Source of the DNA: Nitrosomonas sp. Nm34
GTDB taxonomy: Bacteria > Pseudomonadota > Gammaproteobacteria > Burkholderiales > Nitrosomonadaceae
DNA: 57,059 nt
Direction: 5' to 3'
Assembly: GCF_900113925.1 (NCBI RefSeq)
Contig: NZ_FORD01000021.1
Span: forward strand, 1 to 57,059
Shown here: positions 1 to 8,763 of the stretch, one piece after another
Layout: each line of letters begins with the position of its first letter
Numbering within the stretch: position 1 is the stretch's first letter
Made by a program: the position numbers and the translations under genes
The notes under the pieces: generated by a model
What the model was told of the DNA's origin: nothing
The model's input: the letters and a program-made list of their open reading frames with translations, nothing else
The model's database searches: none

Positions 1-319
1 GCCGTGATGACGCATATCCAACTCAAAGTGGACAATGGCCCGCAAAGCAGCGGGGGTGCGCACCCGGTTCCTCAAGCGCATGGTGGAGTTCGCTGGTGCG
101 ACCGGCAAAATTATCCAACTGCTGTACTATCCGCCATACCACAGCAAGTACAATCCCATCGAACGAGGTTGGGAAATTTGGGAACAGCATTGGGATGGAG
201 CCCAACGGGTGGATACCGCAACCATGCTGGCATGGGCGAAAAGCATGATCTGGAGAGGTAGCCACCCGATGGTAAAATTGAGCCGCAGGCTCTACCAGAA
301 AGGCGTTTCTCTAAAGTGA
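1..319 (+). mobile_element. ISAzo13-type transposase, C-terminal fragment, frameshifted
   Basis: This is the end of a DDE transposase gene that runs in from before the window. The reading starts in frame 1 (KVDNGP, residues around the second catalytic Asp) and continues in frame 2 (VRTRFLKRMVEF, then YYPPYHSKYNPIERGWEIWE with the final catalytic Glu region). The change of frame falls at a run of five G at 52-56; four G would restore one open frame. I recognise the family from the YPPYHSKYNPIER block typical of ISAzo13 transposases. The stop is TGA at 317-319. The element is probably inactive, unless the extra G is a sequencing error or a frameshifting site. No inverted repeat could be defined to its right. 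Confidence 0.8.
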
Positions 320-458
320 GCTTGCAAGTTATTCTTTTACCTTTGTTAATTTAGGCCTGCCCTGAGCTTGCCTCTTCACTTCTCAATAGAATCAGAAATT
401 TTTGCAGCTTTTCGTGTCCCCAGGAAATGATTCGAATTCTGCATTAAAGTAAACCATT

Positions 459-744
459 CTGGCTACTCGTCGAGAGTTTTCTGATTTTTAGAGCAAGGTT
501 GAACTGCGTGCGTATAAGCAGGCGTTGTTTGCTGTACAGGACGAACATGCGGCATTGGACATTGTGCAAGATTCAATGATGAAACTGACCGAGAAGTATG
601 CAGACAAATTCGCCTGAGGAATTGCCACTGTTGTTTCAGCGTATTCTGCAGAATACCATTCGTGTTTACTATCGACGGCAGAAAACGCGATCAATATGGA
701 TGACGCTATTTTCGTCATTCACATCTAATTCCACTTCCGAATAA
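459..744 (+). pseudogene. Broken sigma-70-family RNA polymerase sigma factor
   Basis: Reading from CTG at 459 gives LATRREFSDF, an in-frame TAG at 489-491, then SKVELRAYKQALFAVQ, EHAALDIVQDSMMKL and KYADKFA before a TGA at 618-620. One base later the frame continues as EELPLLFQRILQNTIR, VYYRRQKTRS and IWMTLFSSF to TAA at 742-744. This matches region 2 of a betaproteobacterial sigma-70-family factor (ALDIVQD, LLFQRILQN, RRQKxR). I count three lesions: a CTG where ATG would be expected, a nonsense codon, and an inserted T before GAGGAA. Region 4 is missing, leaving about 95 of an expected roughly 180 residues. The family assignment is by recognition. That the gene is dead is a strong inference from the combined damage. 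Confidence 0.72.
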
Positions 745-1112
745 AAAAGTTAATAATTTTTTATATAAAAGAATTAATTACAAGAGATTACATAACCCTA
801 TAATTAATATTTCTATTGAGAATTAGAATAAACAGGATGAGCAAAAAAATGAAAATCATGAACTGTTTGTCTTTGAGGACAATATTTTCGCTGATTTGAA
901 TCCGCCATCGAAGTTTGAAATTGTTTTGCTTGAAAATGCGCCAAAACCACCTAATAATGTCACTTTAACTCAATTCCTCAGAAATCTTCATTTCTTAAAT
1001 TAGGTGCAACCCCATGTTTCTTATCGGAGAAGAGGGTTTTCGGGCTGGCACTAACTATAGGATGGTATATCAGTAGTTTTGTGGAATAAGTTGGAATCGA
1101 TCGGAAGAGTAA
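745..1112. other. AT-rich intergenic stretch with one short open frame
   Basis: No convincing gene lies between the broken sigma factor and mnmE. A stop-free frame runs on the plus strand from 827 to the TAG at 1001-1003 (58 codons, containing ELFVFEDNIFADLNPPSKF), but it has no ATG, GTG or good ribosome binding site at its start and matches nothing I recognise. It may be the remnant of a gene that once followed the sigma factor. No terminator, repeat or promoter stands out. Confidence 0.4.
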
Positions 1113-2468
1113 TTATTTTCCAATGCAAAATCGTGAAAAAATCTCACCCAATAAATCATCAGCAGTAAATTCTCCTGTAATTGATGACAATGCGGTTTGT
1201 GCCAACCGTAATTCTTCCGCCAATAACTCTAATTCTCTTCCGTTTTCCACCCATGGGATTGCATTATCAAGATGTGTTTTAGCTTTATTCAGCGCTTGGA
1301 GATGCCGTTGTCGTGCCAAGAATATGCCTTCACCTGCGATATTGGATTGCCAACCGATTATCTCAAGCATTTTCATGCGTAATGATTCTAGGCCAGCGCC
1401 TGTTTTAGCTGAGAGATGAACAATAGGTTTGCCTGGCTCCTTCTCGATTCGAGCACTTTCATTTAATAAATCGATTTTATTAAAGACCGTGAGTAGCGGC
1501 AAGCCGACCGGCAAGCTTTGCAATATTTGCTGATCTGCATCTGTCAGGCCATAACGGCTATCGATCAGCAATAGTGTCAGGTCTGCTTTCTTGATCGCAG
1601 CATGAGTACGAGCGATGCCACTTTTCTCAACAATATCCGTAGTTTCTCTCAATCCAGCGGTATCGATAATATGCACCGGTATGCCTTCAATCTGAATCAA
1701 TTGTTGAATGGTATCGCGCGTTGTGCCAGGTATTTCTGTCACAATGGCCACTTCATCCCCGGACAACCGGTTCATCAGGCTAGATTTACCGACATTAGGC
1801 TGCCCAACCAGCACGACCTTTACTCCTTCTTGTAGCAGACTGCCTTGGCGGGATGAAATTAGAACGCGTTCCAGTTTTCCACGAATATCCTGCAATCGCG
1901 TTGCTGCATGGGCCGATTCCAGGGAATCGATTTCTTCTTCTGGAAAATCGAGCGTGGCTTCGACCAGCATGCGCAAATCGATTAATGCTCGCACCAATGT
2001 TTGAATAGTGGCAGAAAACTCTCCTTGCAAGGAGCGCATGGCGCAGCGTGCGGCATCTGCCGTAGTCGCGTCAATTAGATCCCCTATGCTTTCAGCTTGG
2101 ACTAGATCAAGCTTATTGTTAAGAAAGGCACGTAGTGTAAATTCGCCTGGTTCAGCTAATCTGGCACCCAATTGAAGGCAACGCGACAAGAGTAAATTGA
2201 TAACAGCCGGACCACCATGACCTTGTAATTCAAGTACATCTTCACCGGTATAAGAATGCGGAGATGGATAATAAATGGCGATACCTTGGTCGATCATATG
2301 GCCATTCTCATCAAGAAAATAACTTAAATGCGCATTACGGGGATGAGGAATTGAATCAAGAATGGCTTTAGCAAGAGATTGCAAATTTCTGCCGGAAATA
2401 CGTATCACACCAATGCCTCCTCTTCCAGGCGGCGTGGCAATGGCAGCAATGATGTCATTGCTAAGCAT
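1113..2468 (-). CDS. mnmE: tRNA modification GTPase MnmE
   Basis: MnmE works with MnmG to install the (carboxymethyl)aminomethyl group on U34 of certain tRNAs, using methylene-tetrahydrofolate and GTP. At 451 residues it has normal length. Residues 1-118 form the folate-binding domain. The G domain sits inside the helical domain and shows the P-loop GQPNVGKSS (222-230), the DTAG motif (269-272) and NKID (330-333). The C-terminus is FCIGK, the conserved Cys-containing tail of the family. The gene lies downstream of yidC in the same direction, as in many proteobacteria, 151 bases after it. An inverted repeat (2482-2487/2495-2500) sits just ahead of the start. Nothing is missing. Confidence 0.97.
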   Translation of the reverse strand: MLSNDIIAAIATPPGRGGIGVIRISGRNLQSLAKAILDSIPHPRNAHLSYFLDENGHMIDQGIAIYYPSPHSYTGEDVLELQGHGGPAVINLLLSRCLQLGARLAEPGEFTLRAFLNNKLDLVQAESIGDLIDATTADAARCAMRSLQGEFSATIQTLVRALIDLRMLVEATLDFPEEEIDSLESAHAATRLQDIRGKLERVLISSRQGSLLQEGVKVVLVGQPNVGKSSLMNRLSGDEVAIVTEIPGTTRDTIQQLIQIEGIPVHIIDTAGLRETTDIVEKSGIARTHAAIKKADLTLLLIDSRYGLTDADQQILQSLPVGLPLLTVFNKIDLLNESARIEKEPGKPIVHLSAKTGAGLESLRMKMLEIIGWQSNIAGEGIFLARQRHLQALNKAKTHLDNAIPWVENGRELELLAEELRLAQTALSSITGEFTADDLLGEIFSRFCIGK

Positions 2469-2564
2469 ATGATTCTTCTAGGTAAGGCTTTAAACCTTAC
2501 TGTTTAAGGAAATAAATATGACTTGCTATTAATGTTTGTAATAACGAAGCTTTTCTAAAGATAG

Positions 2565-2603
2565 AGTGAGCGCTTATGCAACATAATACATAATACGCTC
2601 ACT
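2565..2603. repeat. Inverted repeat between yidC and mnmE
   Basis: AGTGAGCG at 2565-2572 is perfectly complementary to CGCTCACT at 2596-2603, with a 23-base spacer. It lies just beyond the yidC stop. There is no T-run on the downstream side, so a terminator is not well supported; an mRNA structure between the two genes is equally possible. Confidence 0.35.
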
Positions 2604-2619
2604 TCTATAGAACAACTTT

Positions 2620-4359
2620 TTAAGATTTTCTTTTTTCTCTTACTTTCTTTTTGTCTACTGCTGGTGCAGCAGGTTGTCCATACATTCGTGTTATCTGCCA
2701 CTGTTGGGCGATTGATAGCACATTGTTTACTAATGAATATAATACGAGACCAGCCGGGAAGAAGAAGAAAAATACACTAAACATGAGCGGCATGATCTGC
2801 ATGACTTTAGCCTGTATTGGATCAGTCGGCTTGGGATTCAATTTAAATTGAATAAACATTGAGATCCCCATCAACACCGGTAACACGTAGTAAGGGTCAG
2901 GTGAAGACAAATCCGTAATCCACAATGCGAACGGTGCATAGCGTAGTTCAACAGCGGCAAGCAACGTCCAGAACAGAGCAATAAACACCGGAATTTGTAC
3001 CAAGATAGGAAGACACCCACCCATCGGATTAATTTTTTCTTCTTGGTAAAGCTGCATCATTGCCTGGTGCATTTGTTGGCGATCGCCCTTGTATTGTTCC
3101 TGGATACGTTGTAGCTTCGGTGTCACTAAACGCAGTTTAGCCATGGACCGATAACCTGCCGCTGACAACGGGAAAAATAAAATCTTGACCGTCATTGTCA
3201 GAAGGATGATAGCAACCCCCCAGTTACCAACCCATTCATGGTAAAACGAAAGTAGCCAGAATAATGGTACAGCAATCACTGTAAGCCAACCATAATCAAC
3301 TGTCAGCTCCAAACCGGGTGCCAATTCTGCCAATTTGTCCTGTTCCTGTGGCCCCTCATACAGTGGCATCGTTATGCTAGTTGTTTGACCGGGTGCAATG
3401 GTACCAACCGGTGCGATTACACCAGCCGTGTATAAGTTATCACTTATCCGTTTTGCAAAATACTCTCGAGGTGTTTTTTGTTCTGGCAGCCAGGCTGAAA
3501 CGAAATAATGCTCCAGCATAGCGATCCAGCCATTATCTGCATTTTGTGGGTAATCTGCTTTATTTTTATCTAAATCAGAAAATTGAATTTTTTGAAACTT
3601 CCCATCCTCGGTATAAATAGCAGCGCCCAGATAAGTAGGAATCATCATTGTCTCGCCTGCGGGTGGCGCGTTATCCCGCAATATCTGGAAATAAGCAAAT
3701 GGTCGTATAGTCGCTTCTCCCAGATTTTTCACTTCAAATTGAACATCGATGACATAGCTACCACGATGGAAAGTGTAGATCTTAGCAACTTGTATGCCGT
3801 TTACTTCTTGAGCAATAAGGCGAACGACAACCTTGTCTTGATCAGCCGCTAAGCTGTAATTATGCGTATCGGAATCTAGCTTGTATTCCGTCTTATGATT
3901 GGGCAGACCATCTCCAATCAGGCCTGATTGTGCCACGCTAATACGGGAGCCTTGACTTTGCAGCAATGCATAAGGAATTTCTTTATTTTCACGGGATAGA
4001 TGTTTGAGTAATTCCAGACGGCGAAGATCTCCTCCAACAGTATCAATCTCTGCTATCACCATATCAGTAACAACTTTAACTTGCTCGCCTGTTGCCAATA
4101 AACGTGGTGTCACAGCTGATGGTGCCTCTTCAGCTCCTGGTACCTGTGCAGTATCTGATTGAGAAGAAGCGAGTGTATCGCCCGGAACAGGTAGCGCATC
4201 ATGGCTCTGCTGAGACTGTGCATTTTCAGTGATAACTGTACTGGCTGCTGGACCAGCTGCCAATTTATCCAGTCTATCCCGCTCCTTTACCCATGCATCC
4301 CAAAGAAATAGCAACGATGTGCTAAAAATGATGATCAATACAATTTTTTTTGTTTCCAT
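2620..4359 (-). CDS. yidC: Membrane protein insertase YidC
   Basis: YidC inserts and folds inner-membrane proteins, alone or with SecYEG; subunits a and c of the ATP synthase encoded further along are classic clients. The 579-residue protein has the layout of Gram-negative YidC: one N-terminal membrane segment (KIVLIIIFSTSLLFLW, about residues 5-21), a Pro/Ala/Gln-rich linker, a large periplasmic beta domain to about residue 340, then the conserved five-helix core. The core contains GNWGVAIILLT, the coiled-coil hairpin with NPMGGCLPILVQIPVFIALF, and FVFF-like final helices. The C-terminus is basic (KKKVREKRKS). It lies in the rpmH-rnpA-yidD-yidC order, 46 bases after yidD. Confidence 0.97.
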   Translation of the reverse strand: METKKIVLIIIFSTSLLFLWDAWVKERDRLDKLAAGPAASTVITENAQSQQSHDALPVPGDTLASSQSDTAQVPGAEEAPSAVTPRLLATGEQVKVVTDMVIAEIDTVGGDLRRLELLKHLSRENKEIPYALLQSQGSRISVAQSGLIGDGLPNHKTEYKLDSDTHNYSLAADQDKVVVRLIAQEVNGIQVAKIYTFHRGSYVIDVQFEVKNLGEATIRPFAYFQILRDNAPPAGETMMIPTYLGAAIYTEDGKFQKIQFSDLDKNKADYPQNADNGWIAMLEHYFVSAWLPEQKTPREYFAKRISDNLYTAGVIAPVGTIAPGQTTSITMPLYEGPQEQDKLAELAPGLELTVDYGWLTVIAVPLFWLLSFYHEWVGNWGVAIILLTMTVKILFFPLSAAGYRSMAKLRLVTPKLQRIQEQYKGDRQQMHQAMMQLYQEEKINPMGGCLPILVQIPVFIALFWTLLAAVELRYAPFALWITDLSSPDPYYVLPVLMGISMFIQFKLNPKPTDPIQAKVMQIMPLMFSVFFFFFPAGLVLYSLVNNVLSIAQQWQITRMYGQPAAPAVDKKKVREKRKS

Positions 4360-4405
4360 CTTAATCTAGTCAAACTAGTTATAGCGATAATCTTTTTTAA
4401 AGTTT

Positions 4406-4615
4406 TTAGGGAACAGGATCATAACCACCATGATTCCACGGATGACAACGTAAAATACGACTTATGCTCAATCTCATTCCTTTGATAAGCCCATATTTTG
4501 TCAGCGCCTCGCTTGCATAATTTGAACAAGTTGGGCTAAAGCGACAGGAAGGTGGAAAAAAAGGACTGATGCAATATTGATATAGCTTGATAAGACCTAT
4601 CATCAACCGTAACAT
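4406..4615 (-). CDS. yidD: Membrane protein insertion efficiency factor YidD
   Basis: YidD is a small membrane-associated protein thought to help YidC-dependent insertion. The 69 residues show the family signature: [19 protein letters not shown], then [12 protein letters not shown] and a C-terminal [12 protein letters not shown]. The three Cys residues of the core (YC, SC, TC) and RCHPW are present. The ATG at 4613-4615 lies inside the end of rnpA, so the two genes overlap by 13 bases, a usual arrangement that suggests translational coupling. Confidence 0.95.
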   Translation of the reverse strand: MLRLMIGLIKLYQYCISPFFPPSCRFSPTCSNYASEALTKYGLIKGMRLSISRILRCHPWNHGGYDPVP

Positions 4616-4962
4616 TGTTTTGTCCTAAGTTTATGTATTAGCATTTCAGCTTCCTGCCAGATACGAACAGAGTCAATCTGAGTTAATGAGCGCTGTAGCC
4701 GAAAAACACAGTCCATTTTGTCCAACTCTTGCTGGTTCCTACGAAATACCTCCCGCAGCAATCGTTTTAAACGATTCCGCTTGATTGCATGTCGCTCCAG
4801 CTTCTTTGCAACGATCAGTCCTAGCCGTGGATGATCCAAATTGTTCGGTTTTACACAGAATTGGAGAAATTCACCACTAACCGTGCACCTAAAACGAATA
4901 ACAGCCTGAAACTCCGTTGCTTTATGCAATCGTCGTTTCTTAGAGAAAGAATAATTCCTCAC
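4603..4962 (-). CDS. rnpA: Ribonuclease P protein component
   Basis: RnpA is the protein subunit of RNase P, which removes 5' leaders from pre-tRNA together with the rnpB RNA (not in this window). The 119-residue protein has the family's RNA-binding signature, [19 protein letters not shown] (about residues 53-71), and the N-terminal [13 protein letters not shown]. The start is GTG at 4960-4962. It lies 45 bases after rpmH and overlaps yidD by 13 bases. Transcription is probably from the promoter ahead of rpmH. Confidence 0.96.
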   Translation of the reverse strand: MRNYSFSKKRRLHKATEFQAVIRFRCTVSGEFLQFCVKPNNLDHPRLGLIVAKKLERHAIKRNRLKRLLREVFRRNQQELDKMDCVFRLQRSLTQIDSVRIWQEAEMLIHKLRTKQCYG

Positions 4963-5007
4963 CTATCCATTCGATAAAGGTGTGCGCATCTTTTTATGAA
5001 TTGTCTT

Positions 5008-5142
5008 CTAGACACTCAAGCGAGTTCGGCCTTTGGCTCTACGCGCACGAATGACCGCTGCGCCACCGCGGGTTCTCATGCGTACAAGGAAACCGTGTGT
5101 ACGTTTCCTGCGAATAACAGATGGTTGGTATGTACGTTTCAT
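5008..5142 (-). CDS. rpmH: 50S ribosomal protein L34
   Basis: This small gene encodes 44 residues beginning [18 protein letters not shown] and ending [10 protein letters not shown], which is L34 along its whole length and very basic. The ATG is at 5140-5142 on the complement and the TAG at 5008-5010. It is the first gene of the leftward rpmH-rnpA-yidD-yidC-mnmE block, with a good sigma-70 promoter about 55 bases upstream. Confidence 0.97.
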   Translation of the reverse strand: MKRTYQPSVIRRKRTHGFLVRMRTRGGAAVIRARRAKGRTRLSV

Positions 5143-5197
5143 TGTGTTTTATAGGTTATTAATTAATTGGATAATTACTTACTCAATAGAACCGCAT

Positions 5198-5227
5198 ATT
5201 ACAACCTGTTATGGGCATTGATGTCAA
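5198..5227 (-). promoter_or_regulatory. Sigma-70 promoter of the rpmH-rnpA block
   Basis: On the complement, TTGACA (5222-5227) is followed by an 18-base spacer and TGTAAT (5198-5203), matching the -35 perfectly and the -10 at five of six positions. It points at rpmH, whose ATG is about 55 bases downstream. Confidence 0.7.
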
Positions 5228-5388
5228 CTTTATTTTCATGATAAACACCATAAAGACTTGACTGATAACGCTAACTTTTTGTAATACCTGTACATCAGTA
5301 CACTTGAACTAGCTCAACATTACACAAATAATCTCTATTCATGATTATTTTGCTACCATTTTAACCATTTGCAGCGGAGCATAATTTT

Positions 5389-5880
5389 GTGCTTGTTGTT
5401 GAGAGTGCATACTTTTTGATTAACATGAAGACAATAATTGATCAGCGGTCGCGGGATCGTCGAGCTAACATCCCTTTTTTCTGCCTTTATCACGTGGGGA
5501 TCAAGAAAGGAAGACGTATTTATAAGCGACGCTCAGGTGCAGGGGCCGCTTATGTTGATTCATATGCGCCCCATCTTGTGTTATGCACAATTGCAATTGT
5601 TTTACTAAGTGCGATGGATGCCTTACTAACGCTTAATATTCTAGCTAGGGGAGGAACAGAGCTTAACATCTTCATAGCAATATTGATGGAAGACAGCATA
5701 GAAAAGTTTGTTCACTTCAAGCTCGCACTTACTTCATTGGCGCTGATCTTTCTTATTATTCATCATAACCACCAGCTGATTGCGAAACTCCAAGTCAGGC
5801 ATTTGCTCTACTTGATATTGTTTGGTTACCTCACGCTAATCGGGTACGAAATAGCGCTACTGACCATTCATAACACTTAA
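5389..5880 (+). CDS. DUF5658-type small membrane protein
   Basis: The 163-residue protein has a basic N-terminus (RSRDRRANIPFF, then KKGRRIYKRR) followed by a hydrophobic C-terminal half. The motif DSYAPHLVLCTIAIVLLSA, DALLTLNIL, GGTELN is that of the DUF5658 family, with about three membrane segments (near 60-85, 105-122 and 135-160). Its function is unknown. The GTG start is preceded by GGAG nine bases upstream; an ATG 12 codons later is the alternative. It is the only rightward gene between mnmE and dnaA and stands alone, convergent with the TolC-like gene. Coding content and start are well supported; nothing indicates its role. Confidence 0.8.
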   Translation: MLVVESAYFLINMKTIIDQRSRDRRANIPFFCLYHVGIKKGRRIYKRRSGAGAAYVDSYAPHLVLCTIAIVLLSAMDALLTLNILARGGTELNIFIAILMEDSIEKFVHFKLALTSLALIFLIIHHNHQLIAKLQVRHLLYLILFGYLTLIGYEIALLTIHNT

Positions 5881-5927
5881 TAAACAGCTCAACCTAAATT
5901 TCTGAGGCAAGCAAAAAATGATGGTGA

Positions 5928-7268
5928 TCAATTTTTTGCAACAAAATAGGTTGCAACCTTTTCTAGATCTTCCAGTATCAGCGTGCCTGCCGCTAGACGC
6001 AATCTTAGATAAGCAAGCAGATAATTATACCGGGCTTCTGCCAAATCTATCTGTGCGGAAAAAAGCTGGCTTTGCGCATTCAACAAATCAAGATTGATGC
6101 GTACGCCTCCCTTGATGCTTTTCTCGGTGGCTTGTACTAGTAAAAGCGCTGAATCAACAGCTAAATCTAGTGATTCTATTCGCCGAATACTACTTTGCAG
6201 CAACTGATATTGCCTACGCAATTCCACAAGAACCCTATCACTCAATGCATCCAGATCAGCCTCTGCGCGCGCTTTGTTTGCTTGTGCCTGATTAGTAGTC
6301 GCAACCACTCGCCCACCTGCATACAACGGTAAATTGACTTCTACACCTACCGTCCCAAATTGTGCATCCCGATTAGGGAAAAGAAACGATGCCGCATTCT
6401 GTCTGTTCAGGCTTGCAACCAAGTCAACGCGAGGTGCATGGCCAGCACGACTTTTCTTTACCTCAAGTTGATTGGATGTCACGAGATGCCGTTGGCTAAC
6501 TAACTCAGCATTTCGCTCCATAGCTAGCTCACGCCAGCTCTCAAAATCAGCCGGGTAAATTGGCTGTACTTTAAAATTACCTGCTAATGAATCAAGCTGC
6601 ACCGCTTGTTTGCCTATTATTGCCTCCAAAGCCAGTCGCGCAACTTCCAGTTCATCTTGTGCTTCAATCACTTTCGCCTGTGATAAAGCATGTCTGGATT
6701 TCGTCTCAATCAAATCTGTCTGAGTACCTTCGCCTCGCCTCAGCATATTCTCATTGACATGTTTTAACTCTTCTAGCGCATTATGTTCTGCTTTGGCTAG
6801 ATTCAGTCGATCTTGAGCAAGCAGCGTATTGGCATAGGCTTCCATCAACCGGACGATAAGTTGATGACTCTGACTGATTAATTTAGCCTCGCTTGAATTT
6901 GCACGCGCATAACCTTGATCGTAGCCAGCTACTGCTTCCATATTAAAAAGCGGTTGTCGCAACGTTAGCGTAGTGACCTGACTATCAAAATTCAGAGAAG
7001 ATGTAGGCGCATTAGCTGTACTTTGCGTTCCTCGGCTCCAGGACTGTAAATGAGTAATAGACAAGGTCGGCAACAACCCAGATCGTCCAAGCGCGATTGA
7101 TTGCTGACCAGCTTCATTTTCATGGATTGCTGAACGAAAGGTCGGGTCATTCATCAAGGCTGCCTCATAAGCCTCTAATAAACCCATTGCCTGAACGCTC
7201 CCTACCTGCCACGCTAAGGTAAGCGCAACAATTGATAATAAAGATGGCTTAAACACACGCAGCGGCAC
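5928..7268 (-). CDS. TolC-family outer membrane channel
   Basis: This is the outer-membrane channel of a tripartite type I secretion or efflux complex. The 446 residues begin with a signal peptide ending near VGSVQA, followed by LLEAYEAALMNDPTFRSA, the usual mature start of TolC-like proteins. The body is helical and heptad-rich, with the internal duplication expected of the family (two outer-membrane-efflux repeats, about 30-215 and 230-430). The GTG start lies two bases after the stop of the HlyD-type gene, with GGAAGA as ribosome binding site, so the genes are coupled. Together with the two upstream genes it makes a complete type I exporter. Confidence 0.92.
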   Translation of the reverse strand: MPLRVFKPSLLSIVALTLAWQVGSVQAMGLLEAYEAALMNDPTFRSAIHENEAGQQSIALGRSGLLPTLSITHLQSWSRGTQSTANAPTSSLNFDSQVTTLTLRQPLFNMEAVAGYDQGYARANSSEAKLISQSHQLIVRLMEAYANTLLAQDRLNLAKAEHNALEELKHVNENMLRRGEGTQTDLIETKSRHALSQAKVIEAQDELEVARLALEAIIGKQAVQLDSLAGNFKVQPIYPADFESWRELAMERNAELVSQRHLVTSNQLEVKKSRAGHAPRVDLVASLNRQNAASFLFPNRDAQFGTVGVEVNLPLYAGGRVVATTNQAQANKARAEADLDALSDRVLVELRRQYQLLQSSIRRIESLDLAVDSALLLVQATEKSIKGGVRINLDLLNAQSQLFSAQIDLAEARYNYLLAYLRLRLAAGTLILEDLEKVATYFVAKN

Positions 7269-7270
7269 GG

Positions 7271-8623
7271 CTAATCTTCCACAAGCGTTTTATGAATTCG
7301 ATCGAGAAAAGGTTTCAACATGTAATTCATCAGCGAACGTTCCCCGGTTTTTACAAAAATTTCTACAGGCATCCCAGCCCGTATTTGAAATTCAGCAAGC
7401 AGTTTCATTCCTTCTGGTTTGACCTTGGCTTTTAATTGATAATAAGGATTACCCGTTTTTTCTTCGGTTAAACGATCTGCTGATACATGCGTCACAAACC
7501 CAGGTATGCGTGGAATTTTATTTTGATTAAAGGCAGTAAATATGAAGTCCACGTCAAGACCCGCATGCACTTTGTCAATAAGATGAACGGGTACTTGCCC
7601 TTCGATGACTAGCAAATCTTCTGTCGGGACAATATCCATCATATTAAACCCTGGAGCGACCACTCCTCCACGCGTGAAGATATTGATTCCTACAACCACA
7701 CCATCCACTGGGGCTTTTACTAACACGTTAGCCAATTCAAAATCTTGTGCTAAGAGGCGACTATCAAGCGATTCAGCTTCTCGTTGAATATCTGTCAATT
7801 GCTGTCGAACCTCTTTTTGATACTCCTCCAGACGCTGGATTCGGTGGAGATTGAATTCTGAAATTTGACGCTGAGTGCGACCGATATTACCGGTATCAGC
7901 AAAAATATCACTCATTAATTGCGCATGTGTACCCTCTAGCTCAAGTACACGATTGCGTGGGACATAGCCATCCTGCGCTAGTTCTCGCATATTCTCAAGC
8001 TGCTCTTTCAGAAACTTCAACTGTTGTTGTTTACTTGCACGCGAAGATTCCAGATTGCGCAATTGGACACTCAAGCCCGCGATATTTTCATCCAGTGCGG
8101 CCAATTCGTGCTTCAGCGCAGATTGCCGCGAAGTAAATAACTGCTTCTGCAAGGCAATGTTACTGCTTACACGAGGATCACCTGTTGCAGAAAGCAGAAA
8201 GGGTGGAAACTCGATTTCAGCTTTATTATCACGCTCGGCAATCAGCCGCGCTTCGACTGCTCTGGCGGAGATGAGCTGGGCGCGCGTTACTTCTGCCTGT
8301 GCTTTAACCTGCACATCATTCATTTTTACGAGTACCTGCCCAGCCTTGACGACATCCCCTTCTTTTACCAGAATATCATCCACGATACCGCCAGTCTGAT
8401 GTTGAACTGCTTTACGATTCGTAGCTACCATAACCGAGCCAGATAGCGGTACCCCTTTATCTAAAGGTGCAAATGTTGCCCAAAGTAAAAAACCGCCCAC
8501 CCCAACCAGCACGATCCACCAACCAAGACGAGCATGGCTTGCTTCATCCGTCTTGACTGGGTTTGCCATATCTATTACTGCAGAGTCAGTCACTTCTTTA
8601 TCTTTCTGACTAATGAGCTTCAT
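7271..8623 (-). CDS. HlyD-family type I secretion adaptor
   Basis: This is the periplasmic adaptor linking the ABC exporter to the TolC-like channel. The 450 residues have a cytoplasmic N-terminal tail, one membrane segment (WWIVLVGVGGFLLWATFAPL, about 34-53), a lipoyl-like half motif (VKEGDVVKAGQVLVKMND), long coiled coils (about 115-290), the second lipoyl half (VKAPVDGVVVGI) and a C-terminal beta region ending YMLKPFLDRIHK. This is the PrtE/PrsE type. It follows the ATPase gene by 140 bases and is coupled to the TolC-like gene. The cargo is not encoded next to it. Confidence 0.93.
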   Translation of the reverse strand: MKLISQKDKEVTDSAVIDMANPVKTDEASHARLGWWIVLVGVGGFLLWATFAPLDKGVPLSGSVMVATNRKAVQHQTGGIVDDILVKEGDVVKAGQVLVKMNDVQVKAQAEVTRAQLISARAVEARLIAERDNKAEIEFPPFLLSATGDPRVSSNIALQKQLFTSRQSALKHELAALDENIAGLSVQLRNLESSRASKQQQLKFLKEQLENMRELAQDGYVPRNRVLELEGTHAQLMSDIFADTGNIGRTQRQISEFNLHRIQRLEEYQKEVRQQLTDIQREAESLDSRLLAQDFELANVLVKAPVDGVVVGINIFTRGGVVAPGFNMMDIVPTEDLLVIEGQVPVHLIDKVHAGLDVDFIFTAFNQNKIPRIPGFVTHVSADRLTEEKTGNPYYQLKAKVKPEGMKLLAEFQIRAGMPVEIFVKTGERSLMNYMLKPFLDRIHKTLVED

Positions 8624-8763
8624 ATCTCTCTATTTCCTGCACAGTCACGTCATTTGAGAATGTTTTCAAATTTTCTTGAGGGTTCATTATTTCACTGCTT
8701 ACCAGCCATGTATGATTATGATCAAAGTTAAACCAGACTCATCGCTCATGCATTTACTCTATA

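Noticed and set aside
5033..5221. 62-codon plus-strand frame
   Set aside because: It is antisense to rpmH, whose 44 residues are unmistakable, and has no family of its own.
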